A DNA stretch of 64,000 nt from Alopecurus myosuroides (GCA_028641055.1 CM054061.1:32650333-32714332); one strand, 5' to 3'. Counted from the stretch's first letter, positions 11,634-23,208 are shown. Translations and numbers: made by a program. The notes: a model not told the origin generated them from the letters alone.

Positions 11634-11762
11634 CTTTTGCCCCGGTTGGTAAGCCCACCGGGACATAAGGACGGCCTTTACCCCGGGTTTGGCAAACCCG
11701 GTTGGAAAGCCGGGACATAAGTCCCTTCCCAACCGGGGCTAATGCCCTGTTTTGCACTAGTG
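11634..11762 (-). mobile_element. CACTA terminus with subterminal repeats
   Basis: Read from the right end inward the sequence starts CACTAGTGCAAAACAGGGC and then alternates CCCGGTT and AACCGGG motifs, ending with CAACCGGGGCAAAAGG at 11634-11649. This is the standard architecture of a CACTA end. The matching left end is not in the window, or has been lost. Confidence 0.8.
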
Positions 11763-12422
11763 TTAGCTGCTTAGGGAGAGAAGCAATGGCGCTGAACAAG
11801 TCCCGTGCATGGTTGGAGGAGCATTGGCGCTGGGCACCAATCAATACTTGATAGACTTGTTCACGAGGATAGATTTTAGAGGTGTCTATTTGGCATGCAT
11901 GTATATTAAAAATGGAGGAAATTTGGAACGAGTGTAGCTCCGGTTTCAAAAAAAAAATTAAATCCGCATTTTTTTAAAAAAAATACTCAAGAAAAAACCC
12001 TAGATTTAGATAAAATGGGATCCACAACTGTTTTAATTTTGAAGGCAGGATTCATATTATTCTACACTACATAAAAATGACAAATGTGGCAAGATTATGA
12101 ATTTTCTAGCATGTGCACTGTTCTGTTCACAAATCCATATATGTAAATTTGTCTTTTTTACCTCGACCAAGATACAAATAGTTTTTTATTGAAATGCTTC
12201 ATAGTGGTAGATATCAATATTATTTGTAGGTGAAATTTTTTCTGAATTTTTTTAATACAAAAATATAAATTTAATCATTTTTGGAGTACCGAGCTATACG
12301 TAGACCTTCCCAAAAATGGAAAATTTCGTGCTTTTATGTAAAGTTAGACTAAGGGATAAAAACTTCTCTTATTTCAAAGATTTAATTAGGAACATATCTA
12401 TCGGACACTACTAGGAAAATGG

Positions 12423-12770
12423 GCATCAGTGGCGCACCATTTTGGGAATCAGTGGCGCACCATGGTGCGCCACTACTATTGCGCCACTAATTCCCCAGGG
12501 AATCAGTGGCGCACCACATTGGTGCGCCACTGATTCTCCAGGGAATCAGTGGCGCACCAATGTGATGCGCCACTGATTCCTCAATGCTGCGCCACTGATT
12601 CTATGGGGAATCAGTGGCGCATGACTTTGGTGCGCCACTGATTCTCTAGAGTATGGATGCACTTTAGGGAATCAGTGGCTCACCAGACTGATGCGCCACT
12701 CATGCTCTGTGTCACTGATTCCTTTTTGATGCGCCACTGATTCCTTTGGGGATGCGCCACTGATTCTTGC
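12423..12770. repeat. Left subterminal repeat array of the second CACTA
   Basis: More than ten copies of ATCAGTGGCGCACC or its complement GGTGCGCCACTGAT, some degenerate, often as close head-to-head pairs. The array mirrors the one at the right end. Confidence 0.85.
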
Positions 12771-14171
12771 ATACGTTTACGTAGTTTTGTCTATACACAT
12801 ATTTATATGGGTATGAATACATGTATTTATACAGGTTATACAATTCAGATAGCAGATTGCAAAGTAGTATAAATAGACAAAGATGATCATTGTCGCAATC
12901 TAGTTCATCATCTCACTCATAGCTAAAACCCGAAATAGTGACAAGGTTGGAAATATTACAAGTTCATCAACACATACTCTAGCTAGCTAGTAGCAAGTCG
13001 TCCATCACAAGTTCATCGATCTCATCATATTACATATTAAGGAGGGGACAGTCACCTACACTACCAACAAAAATAGATCAGAACCGTAGTCACCATGGCG
13101 AGAAAGACGGCAACGGTCTTCATCCGGTTCCTGTTCCTCTGATCCGTTCCTCTAGCAAGTGATTAATCCGCCGAGCCTCCGCCTCCGATATAGTACTGAA
13201 ATAGAACATCCCCAAATTTCTCAGATTACACACATGACACAATATCTTGTTGTAGCTTTTCACCATCAATTTTCTCAGATTACTCAAACAGAGGACGACC
13301 TGGAACATGAACCTGTTTATTATTATGTTACTGCAGCTGCACTTAAACTCGGGAGGGCTGAGACCTTGATTATACAAAACAAAACAAAAATGCAGTGAAA
13401 TATTCATCCAATTAATTTACTTAGTGGATTCCTTGCATATTTAAAAGTTTTAGCATACAGAAATATTTATTCAGAGACCTGGAGCTTTCTTGCATTTACA
13501 TTAGTATAGTGATTCATACACCAGGTTGAAGCTCATCACGAGCACTACTGGAAGTAGTATTCACAGTATACTGCTGTTTGGACTGTTCAGAAAACGATAA
13601 TCAAGTTGTGATCTATCTGCTTTCTCTAAGAAAAAACTAGCACAAGCACAAACAGTTCTCTACCAAATACATTGTTAGTTAACTACGATACACTGTTTTC
13701 AAAAGAAATCTCTACTGAATATCGACTGCTTTATTCAAAGATAAACATGAACATTACTTGCAGGTAATGGTATTTAGTTGTTGCTATAGGTTGATAACGT
13801 GGAGACACATCCCTGAAATGGATTTCTAATATGATGATTTTACCAGAAACGGATTTCTAATATGATTTTACCTGAAATAGATTTCTTGCTGGTGTGTGCT
13901 TGAATCAGATAAAGTGGTATGGAATTGATTATTTTCAAGCAAAAGTGGTTGTATTATATCTTGATATATACAATGGGAGCAGAACCGTCCAAATTACAAA
14001 ACTAATTCATTTAAAATACTTGCAAACATATGTATATAGCATTCACATGGCACACCAGGAAACATGGTCAGAAGTTTTTCTTTCTTTCTAAGCCGGACTC
14101 CAGTAAGACTAACTGACGAACAAAATGCGCTCTGTAGATCAGAGAAGAACACAGTTGCGCGTCGTGCATAC

Positions 14172-14524
14172 CTCAAGCATGTAGGTGACGGTCTCGAAGC
14201 CTCTGTGCGGATGGTCGGGGAACCCAGCCGGAGCAGAAACTGCAACGAATATATGCGGACGATAAATCAACCAGCTGATGAAATTCGCTGCAATCCAACT
14301 GAGACGTACATCCGAGAATGACCAATTATTAAGGAAGAAACAGAACCAAAACGCTGGTGGTGATGCTGACCCGAGAACTCGTCGAGGACGAGGAACAGAT
14401 CGAAGTAGCGCAGCTCGAACCTGCCGATGCTGCGGCGGACGACGGCGCCGACGCCCTCGTGCTGCAGCCACGCCAGGAACTTCCTCGCCACCTGCCGGGG
14501 CTTCTCCACCGCCGCCGTCGACAT
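14172..14524 (-). pseudogene. Captured pirin gene fragment, first two exons
   Basis: Exon 1 (14524-14371) starts ATGTCGACGGCG and encodes motifs KPRQVARKFLAW, GVGAVVRRSIGRFEL and FLVLDEFS. Exon 2 (14239-14172) follows a TTGCAG acceptor and encodes SAPAGFPDHPHRGFETVTYM. These match the conserved N-terminal half of pirin, a cupin-fold nuclear protein with two iron-ligand histidines in the HPHRGFE motif. The first donor is GTCAGC; the phases fit (154 + 68 nt). After exon 2 there is a usable GTATGC donor, but no later pirin exons are visible, so the C-terminal cupin is absent. Exon 1 has W and L at positions where I would expect other residues, suggesting decay. It lies wholly inside a CACTA element, so it is most likely transduplicated. 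Confidence 0.82.
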
Positions 14525-15090
14525 ACGTACCAAGCAGTGCCGCAGCAGGCGCGCGACGAACGGATCGATCGATGTCTGTGTGTCAACCGAAAGTACAGAG
14601 TGTGTGTACCACTATCCTACCTCGGAGGACGACCACGGCGGCGTGATGCGAAAAAACAGGAGGCGCTGGAGGTGGGGTCGTCTGCCGAGCTGCGGGTGCA
14701 GGAGGGCAAGGTTGACGCGCGGGCGAGGGACGGCTTGGGGCGGCGCCTTGGCTCCCCGGCCTCGACCTAGGAGGGAGGCGCGGCTCGTGCGGCCGTGGCC
14801 CAGTGCAGACAGGAGGAGGGCGACGTCCTGTAGGCGCAAATGGCCACAGCGGCAACACGACCTGGAGCTTGAGGGCGATGGGAGGAGGCCGGCGGGAGCC
14901 CGTGGCGGCGGCGCTGTGAGGGAGGGTAGGAGGAGGAAGAAAGGGAAAGGGGATCGAGTGAGGGCGGGTGGGTTTGTGCGACTGTGCGTGGGGACGCGCG
15001 ATATATCCTCCAGGAGACCAGGACGAATCCGTGGCGCAGGTCGGATGAATCCGTGGCGCACCGTGCTAACGGTGCCCGTGGCCTAAAGAG
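14525..15090 (-). other. GC-rich leader upstream of the pirin fragment
   Basis: On the minus strand a GATATATC box near 15000 precedes a C-rich, CT-rich stretch like a plant 5' leader, ending at the pirin ATG. It may be the promoter and leader captured with pirin. ORFs on both strands here are compositional. Confidence 0.35.
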
Positions 15091-15337
15091 AGAAATTAAA
15101 TAGTCTAAACATCCGAAGAAGATATGAAATGTTGTCTACCCTTCTAGTTGATGCTTTGCTCTGTACAAAACAAATCACTGCAATTTAACAAAATGCGTTG
15201 ATTAATTTAGAACAAAATGTTAATTAATTTTGTGCATTCTTCAGCAGATAAACCATCATTTTTTTATTAATATTATTTCACTTAGCAAACAAATCAATAT
15301 AATCCACAAATCTATGGAGAATACATGGGTGCCAGGA

Positions 15338-15640
15338 ATCAGTGGCGCACCACTAGCGGTGCGCCACTGATTCTATCAGTGGCGCACCGCTAGTGGTGCG
15401 CCACTGATGCTACTGGGCATACGTGGTACATAGAATCAGTGGCGCACCACTAGGCGATGCGCCACTGATGCTCCGTAGCATCATTACGTATACATGGGTG
15501 TCGGGTATCAGTGGCGCACGAACAATGGTGCGCCACTGATGCTTGGACCATCAGTGGCACACGGTTACATGATGCGCCACTGATGCCTGTACATGTATGC
15601 TCCCAGCCACATCAGTGGCGCACGGCTACATGGTGCGCCA
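15338..15640. repeat. Right subterminal repeat array of the second CACTA
   Basis: Paired ATCAGTGGCGCAC and GTGCGCCACTGAT units, about ten copies with variable 5-20 bp loops, ending 40 bp before the terminal inverted repeat. Confidence 0.85.
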
Positions 15641-16194
15641 CTGATGCTAAGTCACCTATAGCCATTTTCCTAGTAGTGGGAGATATGCCAAATAGGGGTA
15701 TAACCGGCATTGGCCGAATGACGAACTGCCCAGGTGGCCCACACGTGATGAAGCGATAAGGTCCATTGGGCAGCTCAGTACGCCGATGCACGGGAAGACA
15801 GATTCTAGAAGAACCTAAATTGCGGCCCAATACGTAATCATGTTTGGAGAAGAAGCCGAACATTTTGTTTACCGAGAATAGGAATAGTTTCCTTAGACTC
15901 TACGATTTCCTTCATGTAAACCCTAGCCTGACTGCCTATATAAAGTCGAACGGAAGCCGCCTCAGGGCAAGAAAGAAAGAAACACATCCTAAACTCACCT
16001 TATACTTTGTATACTACAGGTTTTAGCCCTGATTTAGTGAAATTGCAGGAGTAGAAAGCCACCATTGCCAGGACATACCGAACCTGGGTAAATTCGTGTC
16101 CCCGCTACCAGAAACTTCCCTACGCTTCCACCCACGCTCTACCACGTGGCTTATGGAACCCGCTGCCATGAACCAAGCTACGAACACTCGACAG

Positions 16195-16213
16195 TTAGCG
16201 CCCACCGTGGGGT
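16195..16213 (+). promoter_or_regulatory. Primer-binding site of the degraded Gypsy element
   Basis: GTTAGCGCCCACCGTGGGG follows the LTR end directly. It differs by one base from the equivalent tract of the young Gypsy element (GTTGGCGCCCACCGTGGGG, 47948-47966), which supports a tRNA-primed LTR element. Confidence 0.7.
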
Positions 16214-16235
16214 CAGCGGCGTCTGGGGTTACATT

Positions 16236-18040
16236 ATGAGCGGGAATACTCGGCAGGATCGGCGCACAATTATGGTCAGAAGCCTCGAGTTCGACGGAAA
16301 CGTCGGACGCTTCATTGGCAACGGTTCCTATATGCCGACACAGAATCACCTGGTAAGTGCTTTCGTCCTTCCTATCAGATCTGCTAATGTTTTCATAGGT
16401 TTGACAGCAGAAGCAACTGGTTTCCGTGGTGGAACCAAATTTATCCCACCCGCCCTATCCCTAGTAGAAGATGGCTTCGACGTCGGGTTCAGGACAGATC
16501 TTCCAATATTCATACATTGGGGCACACCAATATCTATTAACCGCATATCGCCAAAGTATGACTGGGTACAATGCCTCTCTGGAGATGCCTATCCCTAGAT
16601 CGCACTTTGTAGGTATGGTGCAAGCAGAACCTGCCAAAAAACTGGAAGACGAACAACCCGTTGAAAAGGCAAAAGACGGCAAACCCACATAAAACGTGGA
16701 TGACCCTAAACCTGCCAGTCATGTGGAAAACTCGGAAGCTGAATCTATTCTCACTGCGATCGATGCAAAGTTAGATTCAGAAACCGGATCTACACCCTGT
16801 GACACAGATTCCTACGATGATGAAGATGATTTTGAGAGAAAAATCAAATCCATGCAGGGATATTTCCCCGAAGTTCTCATGGCTAAACCTGCTGAAAAGG
16901 CGGATAGTGAGGAGAAGGAGGAAACAGATCGCAAAACGCCTCCACCAGTAGATAATACAAAAGGAGAATAAGAGGGAGAGGAAAACCCGGAATTTTCTGA
17001 TGTTCAGGAATTAACGGAAGACGAAGCCTTAAGGAAACCCCCATCCTCCAAGAAAAATAAAAAATTCCGCCAAGATACGCCGAAGCCTAGAAGAAAAAAA
17101 CGGACAAATTGGTACAGATAGCCAACCAAAGCCTAGAGATTGGTATAAGCAGTGGCTTAAAAGCGGTTGAGAAGAAAAATCAGAAGTAGATTGTTGAAGT
17201 TCCGGTCCCCCAGATGTCAGAATAAGATGAAGTCGACTGCTGCAAACCCCTGTTGGGAGGCATGAACTACCAGAAGTGCTGGAAGCCAGGAGACAAGCTA
17301 TAATGCAGCAACAACAACAACTTTATCGGCCTCGAGAAAACCTCATAAAGCCCAAGCTTCCGTCTAAGTGCAGCAGGAAGAAATCGAGGAATTTGAATGC
17401 CAAAATCGCCTAGTAATTAAACCTACAAGGTTGCCCGGAATTGGAGTCCTGGAAGACCTGTCAGTCAGAAGACAGTTGCAAAACCCGTCCTGGCAGAAAC
17501 AGGTGAACAACGTAAACGCTAAGTGAGAACACATTTACAAGACCGCTGCCGAAAACGCGGAAACTGCGTTCGCCATCCTCGATGAAGACATGTACTCCAA
17601 AGACGAAAATCTTCAGGGAGTGTATGCCTTTTTAGGAAAAGCAATATAGCAGCAGCAGCGAGGCCAAACGCGTCCCGACAAATTGTATGAAAGTTCATCC
17701 TTACGCAAAACTGCCACAGGCGCAGCCGTAGTTGCAGCGCCCGAGCCAAGGGAGCCTAGAGTTTTCGGAAACTCAAAGAGAAAGAATGTAGACCCCCAAA
17801 AAGGACAAAATGGATCCACGTGATAAAGATGCAGCATCCAGAACCGGGTCTCATCCGCCAATTCGCGATAATAACCCAAATCCCTGAATAAGCGATAATC
17901 GAGAAGTTAAAAACCGGAAGGAAGGCAACATCGCTCTCCGCCAATATCGCGCAGAGAAAGACGGAAAAGCAATGCCGCCCCCGAGAAACCCGGCTGATAA
18001 ATCCGGAAGATATGAACATCCTCATAGGCGTGAGAGATGG
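16236..18040 (+). pseudogene. Degenerate gag region of the Gypsy element
   Basis: An ATG 23 bp after the primer-binding site opens a 120-codon frame (MSGNTRQDRRTIMVRSLEF...). After several stops come lysine/glutamate-rich segments, including one with DDEDDFERKIKSMQGYFPEV near 16821-16880. No complete domain survives and stops occur in all frames beyond 17000. The position right after the primer-binding site makes gag the likely origin. No protease, reverse transcriptase or integrase is seen. Confidence 0.5.
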
Positions 18041-18112
18041 CAGCCGGCCTGAGCGCAACCAGCCGCGCCGGTGGTTCGAGGAGTTCTCCGCCCTCCGGAT
18101 CACTATTCCCCA

Positions 18113-19366
18113 TGGCAGAAACTCCGAGGTCGCAGTCGAGGTTCTCGCTGGACTTCACCGAGGCCGGCGGGTACGCCTACGGGAACAATAACCTCGGGGG
18201 CTTCGACCCCAACGCCGTCTTCCGCCAGCCCATGCCCGACCTCGACCTCAACAAGGCTTACGAGGCGTCGTCGGGCATGCACAGGGGGGCATCAACACCG
18301 AGCACTAGACCGGCCGCAACATTTCCTTCGACACCCGCACCCACAACCTGCTCGATGGCGGCGCCCGAAACCAAATCAGCATGCCTCCGTCGCCCGACAT
18401 CTCTAACGGCAGTCGCCCGGAACAAATATCTCTCGACGATGACCAAGATGAAGAACGTGAGGTGGAGGGCAGTGACGACACAAGGTCATGCTGAGGGCGC
18501 CGAAGAAGAACAAGATGGTGAGGACATCGAGGTTGGTACCAAGAATGGCAAGGGGATGAGGGGAGGATACCCGTGGCGCTACTTGGACTGGCAAGGAGGG
18601 TGAATGCTTGATCGACTCGCGGAGCGTCATCACACAAGATGTCACTACGAGTTCAATTCAAACGGGCGATTCCTATTTGAAGCGCATCAAATCCGAGTGG
18701 GATGAGCGTCGCTACCACAAAGACTACTCGGCGTACAAGATGGATTGCAATCAAAACGCCTTGTCTGATAGGTGGGGAGTCATTCAAAAGTTGGCGAACA
18801 AGTTCCATGGGTGCTGGGAGCAAATTGTCGCAAAACTGGAGAGCGGCAAAACACAAAGGGCCAAATGAGTTTCTTCTCAAATGTTCATCTTGTCCAATCT
18901 TTGGTCACCGTGTAGTTCTTGATGTTGTGCTAGATCATTTATGCCCTCACTTTGTACAAACAAACCAACAAGGAGGAGAAAGAGTATGTCTTGATGATGT
19001 TGTTGCATCCGAGGGAAGGACAACCGGAAAGAAGAAGGGAAAGGCGGCGACGGTGAGGGAGGCAAACTCGGAGAAAGTACACCCGACCATTGACAAGGTG
19101 CTCACCGACGTGTGCAAGAACTCGTCCGAGAGGCATCCCTCTTGCGATGTCAAGTGGCCAGTCTCTCCGAGAAGGCGCACAAAAAGTTGGAGCTCACATT
19201 GTCCAATGCCGCGGGGAAGAGGTGGAACGACTTCAAGATCCTCACCACGGACACGTCCAACCTCGACCCACTTGCTCGAGCGGCATGTGAGCGCCTCCGT
19301 GGCGACATCTACGTCGAGATGGGACTCGCCCCGGCATCGTTGGTGTCCTCGGTTCCAACAATGTGA
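18113..19366 (+). pseudogene. Myb/SANT-like (trihelix-type) DNA-binding protein relic
   Basis: The frame opens with MAETPRSQSRFSLDFTEAGG. After stops and shifts it reaches a SANT/trihelix-like block with W-GKEGECLIDSRSVITQD, DSYLKRIKSEWDERR and LSDRWGVIQKLANKFHGCW (about 18580-18810). A charged C-terminal segment, EKAHKKLELTLSNAAGKRWN with LARAACERLRGDIYVEMG, ends at 19366. This layout matches the grass proteins often annotated as NAM-associated or glutathione S-transferase T3-like, many linked to PIF/Harbinger transposons. Stops near 18312, 18560 and 18868 make it non-functional. Whether it came with a transposon is not decidable here. Confidence 0.6.
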
Positions 19367-19952
19367 TCGATCTCGCGTGATGCGACATTCCGCACCTCAC
19401 ATGATTCTCAAACTCGTTTTGTAGTAACAGGCTAGATAATAAATTTGTGGCCTAGGATTTAAAGTATGTGCCAAGAATTTGAATCAATGAATGTGTTAAG
19501 TTATTTTCATCTGGACAATTTGTGGCCTAGGATCTCGCGTGATGCGACTGAGCAAGGACCCCATGAGTGGAGTAGTGGTAGTGTAGGATGGGTATGTTTT
19601 GCTCTTTTTTACAGCCAGCAGATAACACAAAGGATATGACATGATTATAAAATATTTCTACGAAAAACCTAATGCTTATCACGTCATCTGTTACAGGTGC
19701 CGTAACATTAAAATTGAGGAGGCATGGCAAGAAACCTAATGAATGCTCTGAATCTAGACCTATCATCCTAAGTGCAATGATGCTCCTGGCACCTGAAAGC
19801 CTCACCGTGACCCTTCCTCTCTTGCAACACGCACTCGCAGTTTACGTCCCTTCCAGACCTGCAAAACTCAAAACCAACACATTAAAAAAAGATCAAAAGG
19901 TGCAACAAAATTAGCATCATCCCACTGACAGACAAGCATCCAAAAATCTCCA
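19367..19952 (-). other. Intergenic / 3' flank of the RRM gene
   Basis: No coding domain. GTGGCCTAGGAT occurs twice (about 19449 and 19522). The part next to 19950 is presumably the 3' untranslated region of the minus-strand gene. Confidence 0.4.
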
Positions 19953-22900
19953 TTAAAACCAAGGCAGCTCCATCCGGCCAGCTATCGTGGTACACGGACT
20001 GACCTGGTTGTCGAGATCCCAAATTGCGTCCTCCGATCCCTCATGCGTTGCCATCGTGACGAAACGAAATCCCCGGGAGCGCCTTGGAGCTCCTAATCCG
20101 TGGTTGTAAACGACTTTGGCATGGACCACTTCACCGTACTCGCTGAACAGCTGCTTCAGCTCATAGCCGTCCACCTCCCAGGGCAGGTTGCCCACGTAGA
20201 GCTTGAAGGTAGAGGACTGTATGGATCGACGGGGAGAGGGTGTTTCTTCTGCTCGGGCTACTCTAGGACTAGCAGCAGCTGCTTCCATGGTGACACTGAC
20301 AAGCCTACCGTATAGCTCCTGAATTCTCCACAAAGAAGGTCAGTCAGCAAAGCATGGAATTTTCTAGTCTCCAGTGTAGAGTTACACGTGACAGTGGCCT
20401 CGAGAAGTAATAACAGCTAAAAGAAAAGAATCTTGTTGAAGAACACTCATATATGTAGATAGCATATCAATGACAAGCAAGTAACATAAGTTAGCAGAAT
20501 GCGGGGACTCATTAGGTTGGCTTTAGTTCAGTACTTCAGATTATAGTGATCCTTGAATCAGACACTAATACAGGAGAAGTTGGGAACTTAATACAGGAGA
20601 ACTGTCGGTAAAATGATTAGCATAGGAAGTTGGGAACCTAATACAGGAGAAGTACTATGAAAATGGAAACTGGGGGAAGAAACATTCCGTATACATGCTC
20701 AACTATGTGCAATCGAGCTGCAGATAAGATTTAGAATGAGAACTAGTCCGCATCAAGTTATTGTTATTAAATGCACTCACAGCCTCCTCCACAGTACTAT
20801 GTCCTGTTTCCCTGTCGTACATGAACTGCAAAATACAAAGTAGAAACTGTGTTTTAGAACAAAGAAAAAACTCATATATGTCAGACCAACTATGTTGTCT
20901 AGCTGCCTCCCAATAGCACTGAAAAAACAGATATATTAGATAAATGGTAACTATATAGCATATGGATGAATAAGCTAGTAAGAACAAAGGAAGAGGCCGA
21001 TTAGGTTGGCTTCAGATTAAGGTGTTCCTCAAATCAGAGCTAGGCGCTGTCATGATTTTTATTTAGCAAAGCAATCTTTCATGACGATGATTTAGAATGA
21101 GAAACCAATACCATATCACGTTACCATAGAAACCTATTACAGGAAACGTATGCAAATGCAAACTGGGGGGCAGACATCAAAGGTACCGCAAGCATATAGA
21201 TTTGCGTTCTCAAGTTAAGGAGACTAGACGCATCAAGTTATCATTTATCAAATATACTCACCCGGCGATGGTATAACTCCACAGCCATCTCAGCCTCCTG
21301 AACAGTACTCATGGTGACAAACCCATATCCACAGCTCTGGCCTGTTTCCCTGTCGTAGATGATCTGCACCGACAGAAAACAGAAACTGCATTTAGATCAA
21401 AGAGAACACCCATACATGTCCTAATAACTGCGTTGTCGAAGTGCAAAAATTCAACAACACTTACGAAACAGACATCGCATGAATAGCTACCAAATGCAAT
21501 CTAAACATGGCACATGGGCTCACAAAGTAGCAAATTAGATTTCGGCACCTTATACAACAGGGGAAGTCATGGAACAGTGTGACGTTGCTACAACAGTTGC
21601 ATGACTATTTTTAGTTTTGCATACAACGAATAAAGAATTTGAGGAAGTATTGCCATATATAGATGACATGACAAGGACAATTAAAAAGGCTCACCTTGGA
21701 GAACACGACGATGCCAGCATCGTCGAAGAGCTCTGCAAGGTCTTCACTGTCAATGTCATTGGGTAGGTTCCTTACACATACCGTGGCCTCCTCGTCCGGT
21801 TCGAAGTAATCCCCCTCATCCTTGCCTCTGTACTCCTCCGGCGTGTACTCCTCGTAATATTCCTGGTGTCTCGGTGATGGCGTTGTTGGGTACAGAACAT
21901 TCGTGTATTGTTCCGGATAAGGTGCTGGCAGAGTTTTGGGCTTGAATACTTGCCTAAGTGTTTTCCACTTTGTTTCCTTTTCAGTAGCATGACAATGATC
22001 CTCATACAAGAGCCCTTTCCACCAATACTTGCATGGGGCTGGAGCATCACAGACAAAACAGTAGCACTGCGTTTGTAGAACAGCAAACAAAAAATTAAAC
22101 TGTTTACTCTGCTACGATCATCAATGTAGTCATATTGCCAACAGCATCTAGGACAGGGAGCGAACATGCTTGTTACTTACCATGTTACAATGCTTCACGT
22201 GAGGGGTAGTGCTGAAGGGAAAGTCAGAACACAAGTGGCGCGAGTGAGGGAAGTCCTTGCATGCTATCTGCGGAAACATGCCATCTAACTGTAGTTTAAC
22301 TGACAAAATGATTGATACAACAGGAAAATGCAGCTGTACAAGTTGTACTAAACAGGTCCATTTTAACTGATGAAGGAATTCTATGAAAACTGCAGATATC
22401 ATATACAGTAGGGACAAAGTAGGCAATAACCCATATACATGTACTTAAGCACACCACTTCCTGTTACAAGTTGAATAATGATTTTTTTTTGTGTGTGTGG
22501 AAACACCACTGATAACCAATTACACATCATTTTAATCAGAAACTATGTCTGAAGCAGTGAGCGCGATATCACAATTGACTTATGGTCATCTTTAACAAGT
22601 TAGATACTATTTGAGTCAGAAAGTATGTTCTGCGGCAGTGAACGTGCGCTAGCTGACTGAATTAGCGTGTGCTCCCTAAACCAACATTTCAGCTCTCGAT
22701 TCCATTTGAAAGTCGCAAACGCAAGTGTCCGATGAAACCAAATCGCTGGTATCATGCCCCAAATGCAAGGCAATGCTCTCGACCTCGCCTTTGCAAGTAC
22801 GGATCATCAATTTGGAAGGAAAACAGTAGGGTGCATACCTCGCCTTTCACGGCAACAATCTCGACCTCGTCGTCCGATGCGCCACCCATCGCGCTCATCC

Positions 22901-23208
22901 CCTTCGCACCCGCGACGGCGACCGGCCTGTGAGGATCGCCGTCAAGAATCACGCAGTCGTCGTCCTCGTCAACCTTGCCGACGCGAACGCCGGCGGACCT
23001 TCCCTTCTTCTTCCCCCGCGGCGGCGGCGGCGGCCGCACCGGCGAGTCGCGGATCCTCACGGCGCTGTCGAAAACCTTCGCGAACTGATCCCCCCACGGC
23101 CCACGCCCCACCCGCACAACCCAGACGGACGAACGCAGTGCTGCTGCGGCGGATTGGATTTGGATCGCTCGTGGGCACCGCCGTGGGTTTGGGTTTTGGT
23201 TTCGCCAC
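19953..23208 (-). CDS. RIN13-like / chloroplast-RNP-type double RRM fusion gene, six exons
   Basis: Exons on the minus strand: 1 (to 22839), 2 (22267-22181), 3 (22066-21695), 4 (21363-21262), 5 (20825-20781), 6 (20318-19953). All junctions are GT-AG and in phase 0. Exons 1-3 carry [37 protein letters not shown] and [15 protein letters not shown], the cysteine-rich core of RPM1-interacting protein 13. Exon 3 ends with the first half of an RRM ([19 protein letters not shown]); exon 4 supplies the second half ([16 protein letters not shown]). Exon 6 holds a second RRM ([28 protein letters not shown]) with an altered end. The RRM pair resembles chloroplast 28-31 kDa ribonucleoproteins. Exon 1 has no upstream in-frame ATG before the conserved part: the first is at 22898, while an ATG at 23208 is one base out of frame. 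No plastid signal can be claimed. Confidence 0.72.
20430..21480. repeat. Diverged tandem duplication within the RRM gene
   Basis: Roughly 20430-20940 and 21000-21480 share ordered blocks: ATTAGGTTGGCTT, TTTAGAATGAGAA, CGCATCAAGTTAT, an RRM exon (YDRETG) and flanking intron sequence. The upstream copy has the full 34-codon exon 4. The downstream copy has a 15-codon exon 5 in which about 27 nt spanning the RNP1 motif are missing. Short TTAATACAGGAGAA repeats at 20570-20660 lie in the same intron. Confidence 0.65.

Larger units (their letters stand above)
12406..15678. mobile_element. Non-autonomous CACTA transposon, 3,273 bp
   Basis: Starts CACTACTAGGAAAATGG and ends with the exact complement, CCATTTTCCTAGTAGTG. 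It is flanked by GGA on both sides (12403-12405, 15679-15681), the 3-bp duplication expected for CACTA. Both ends are packed with direct and inverted copies of ATCAGTGGCGCACC. The related sequence at 38710-38740 shows the pre-insertion site with one GGA. No TNP2 or TNPD frame is visible, so movement would need a helper. The interior carries a pirin gene fragment on the minus strand. Confidence 0.92.
11858..16194 (+). mobile_element. Gypsy-type LTR, split by a CACTA insertion
   Basis: Sequence from about 11858 to 12405, continued at 15682-16194, forms one roughly 1.06-kb LTR once the CACTA is removed. A TATA box (TATATAAA, 15937-15944) and an end ...CTCGACA next to a primer-binding-site-like tract support this. 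The start (TGTTCACGAGG) is uncertain. A second partial copy of the same sequence is found uninterrupted at 38180-39030. Confidence 0.6.

Noticed and set aside
12423..12770. Regular short repeats that could suggest a CRISPR-like array
   Set aside because: Repeats occur in both orientations with spacers of variable length within CACTA ends, in a plant genome.
14427..15086. 219-codon plus-strand ORF
   Set aside because: Arginine-rich frame shadow of the GC-rich leader on the minus strand; no ATG context or domain.
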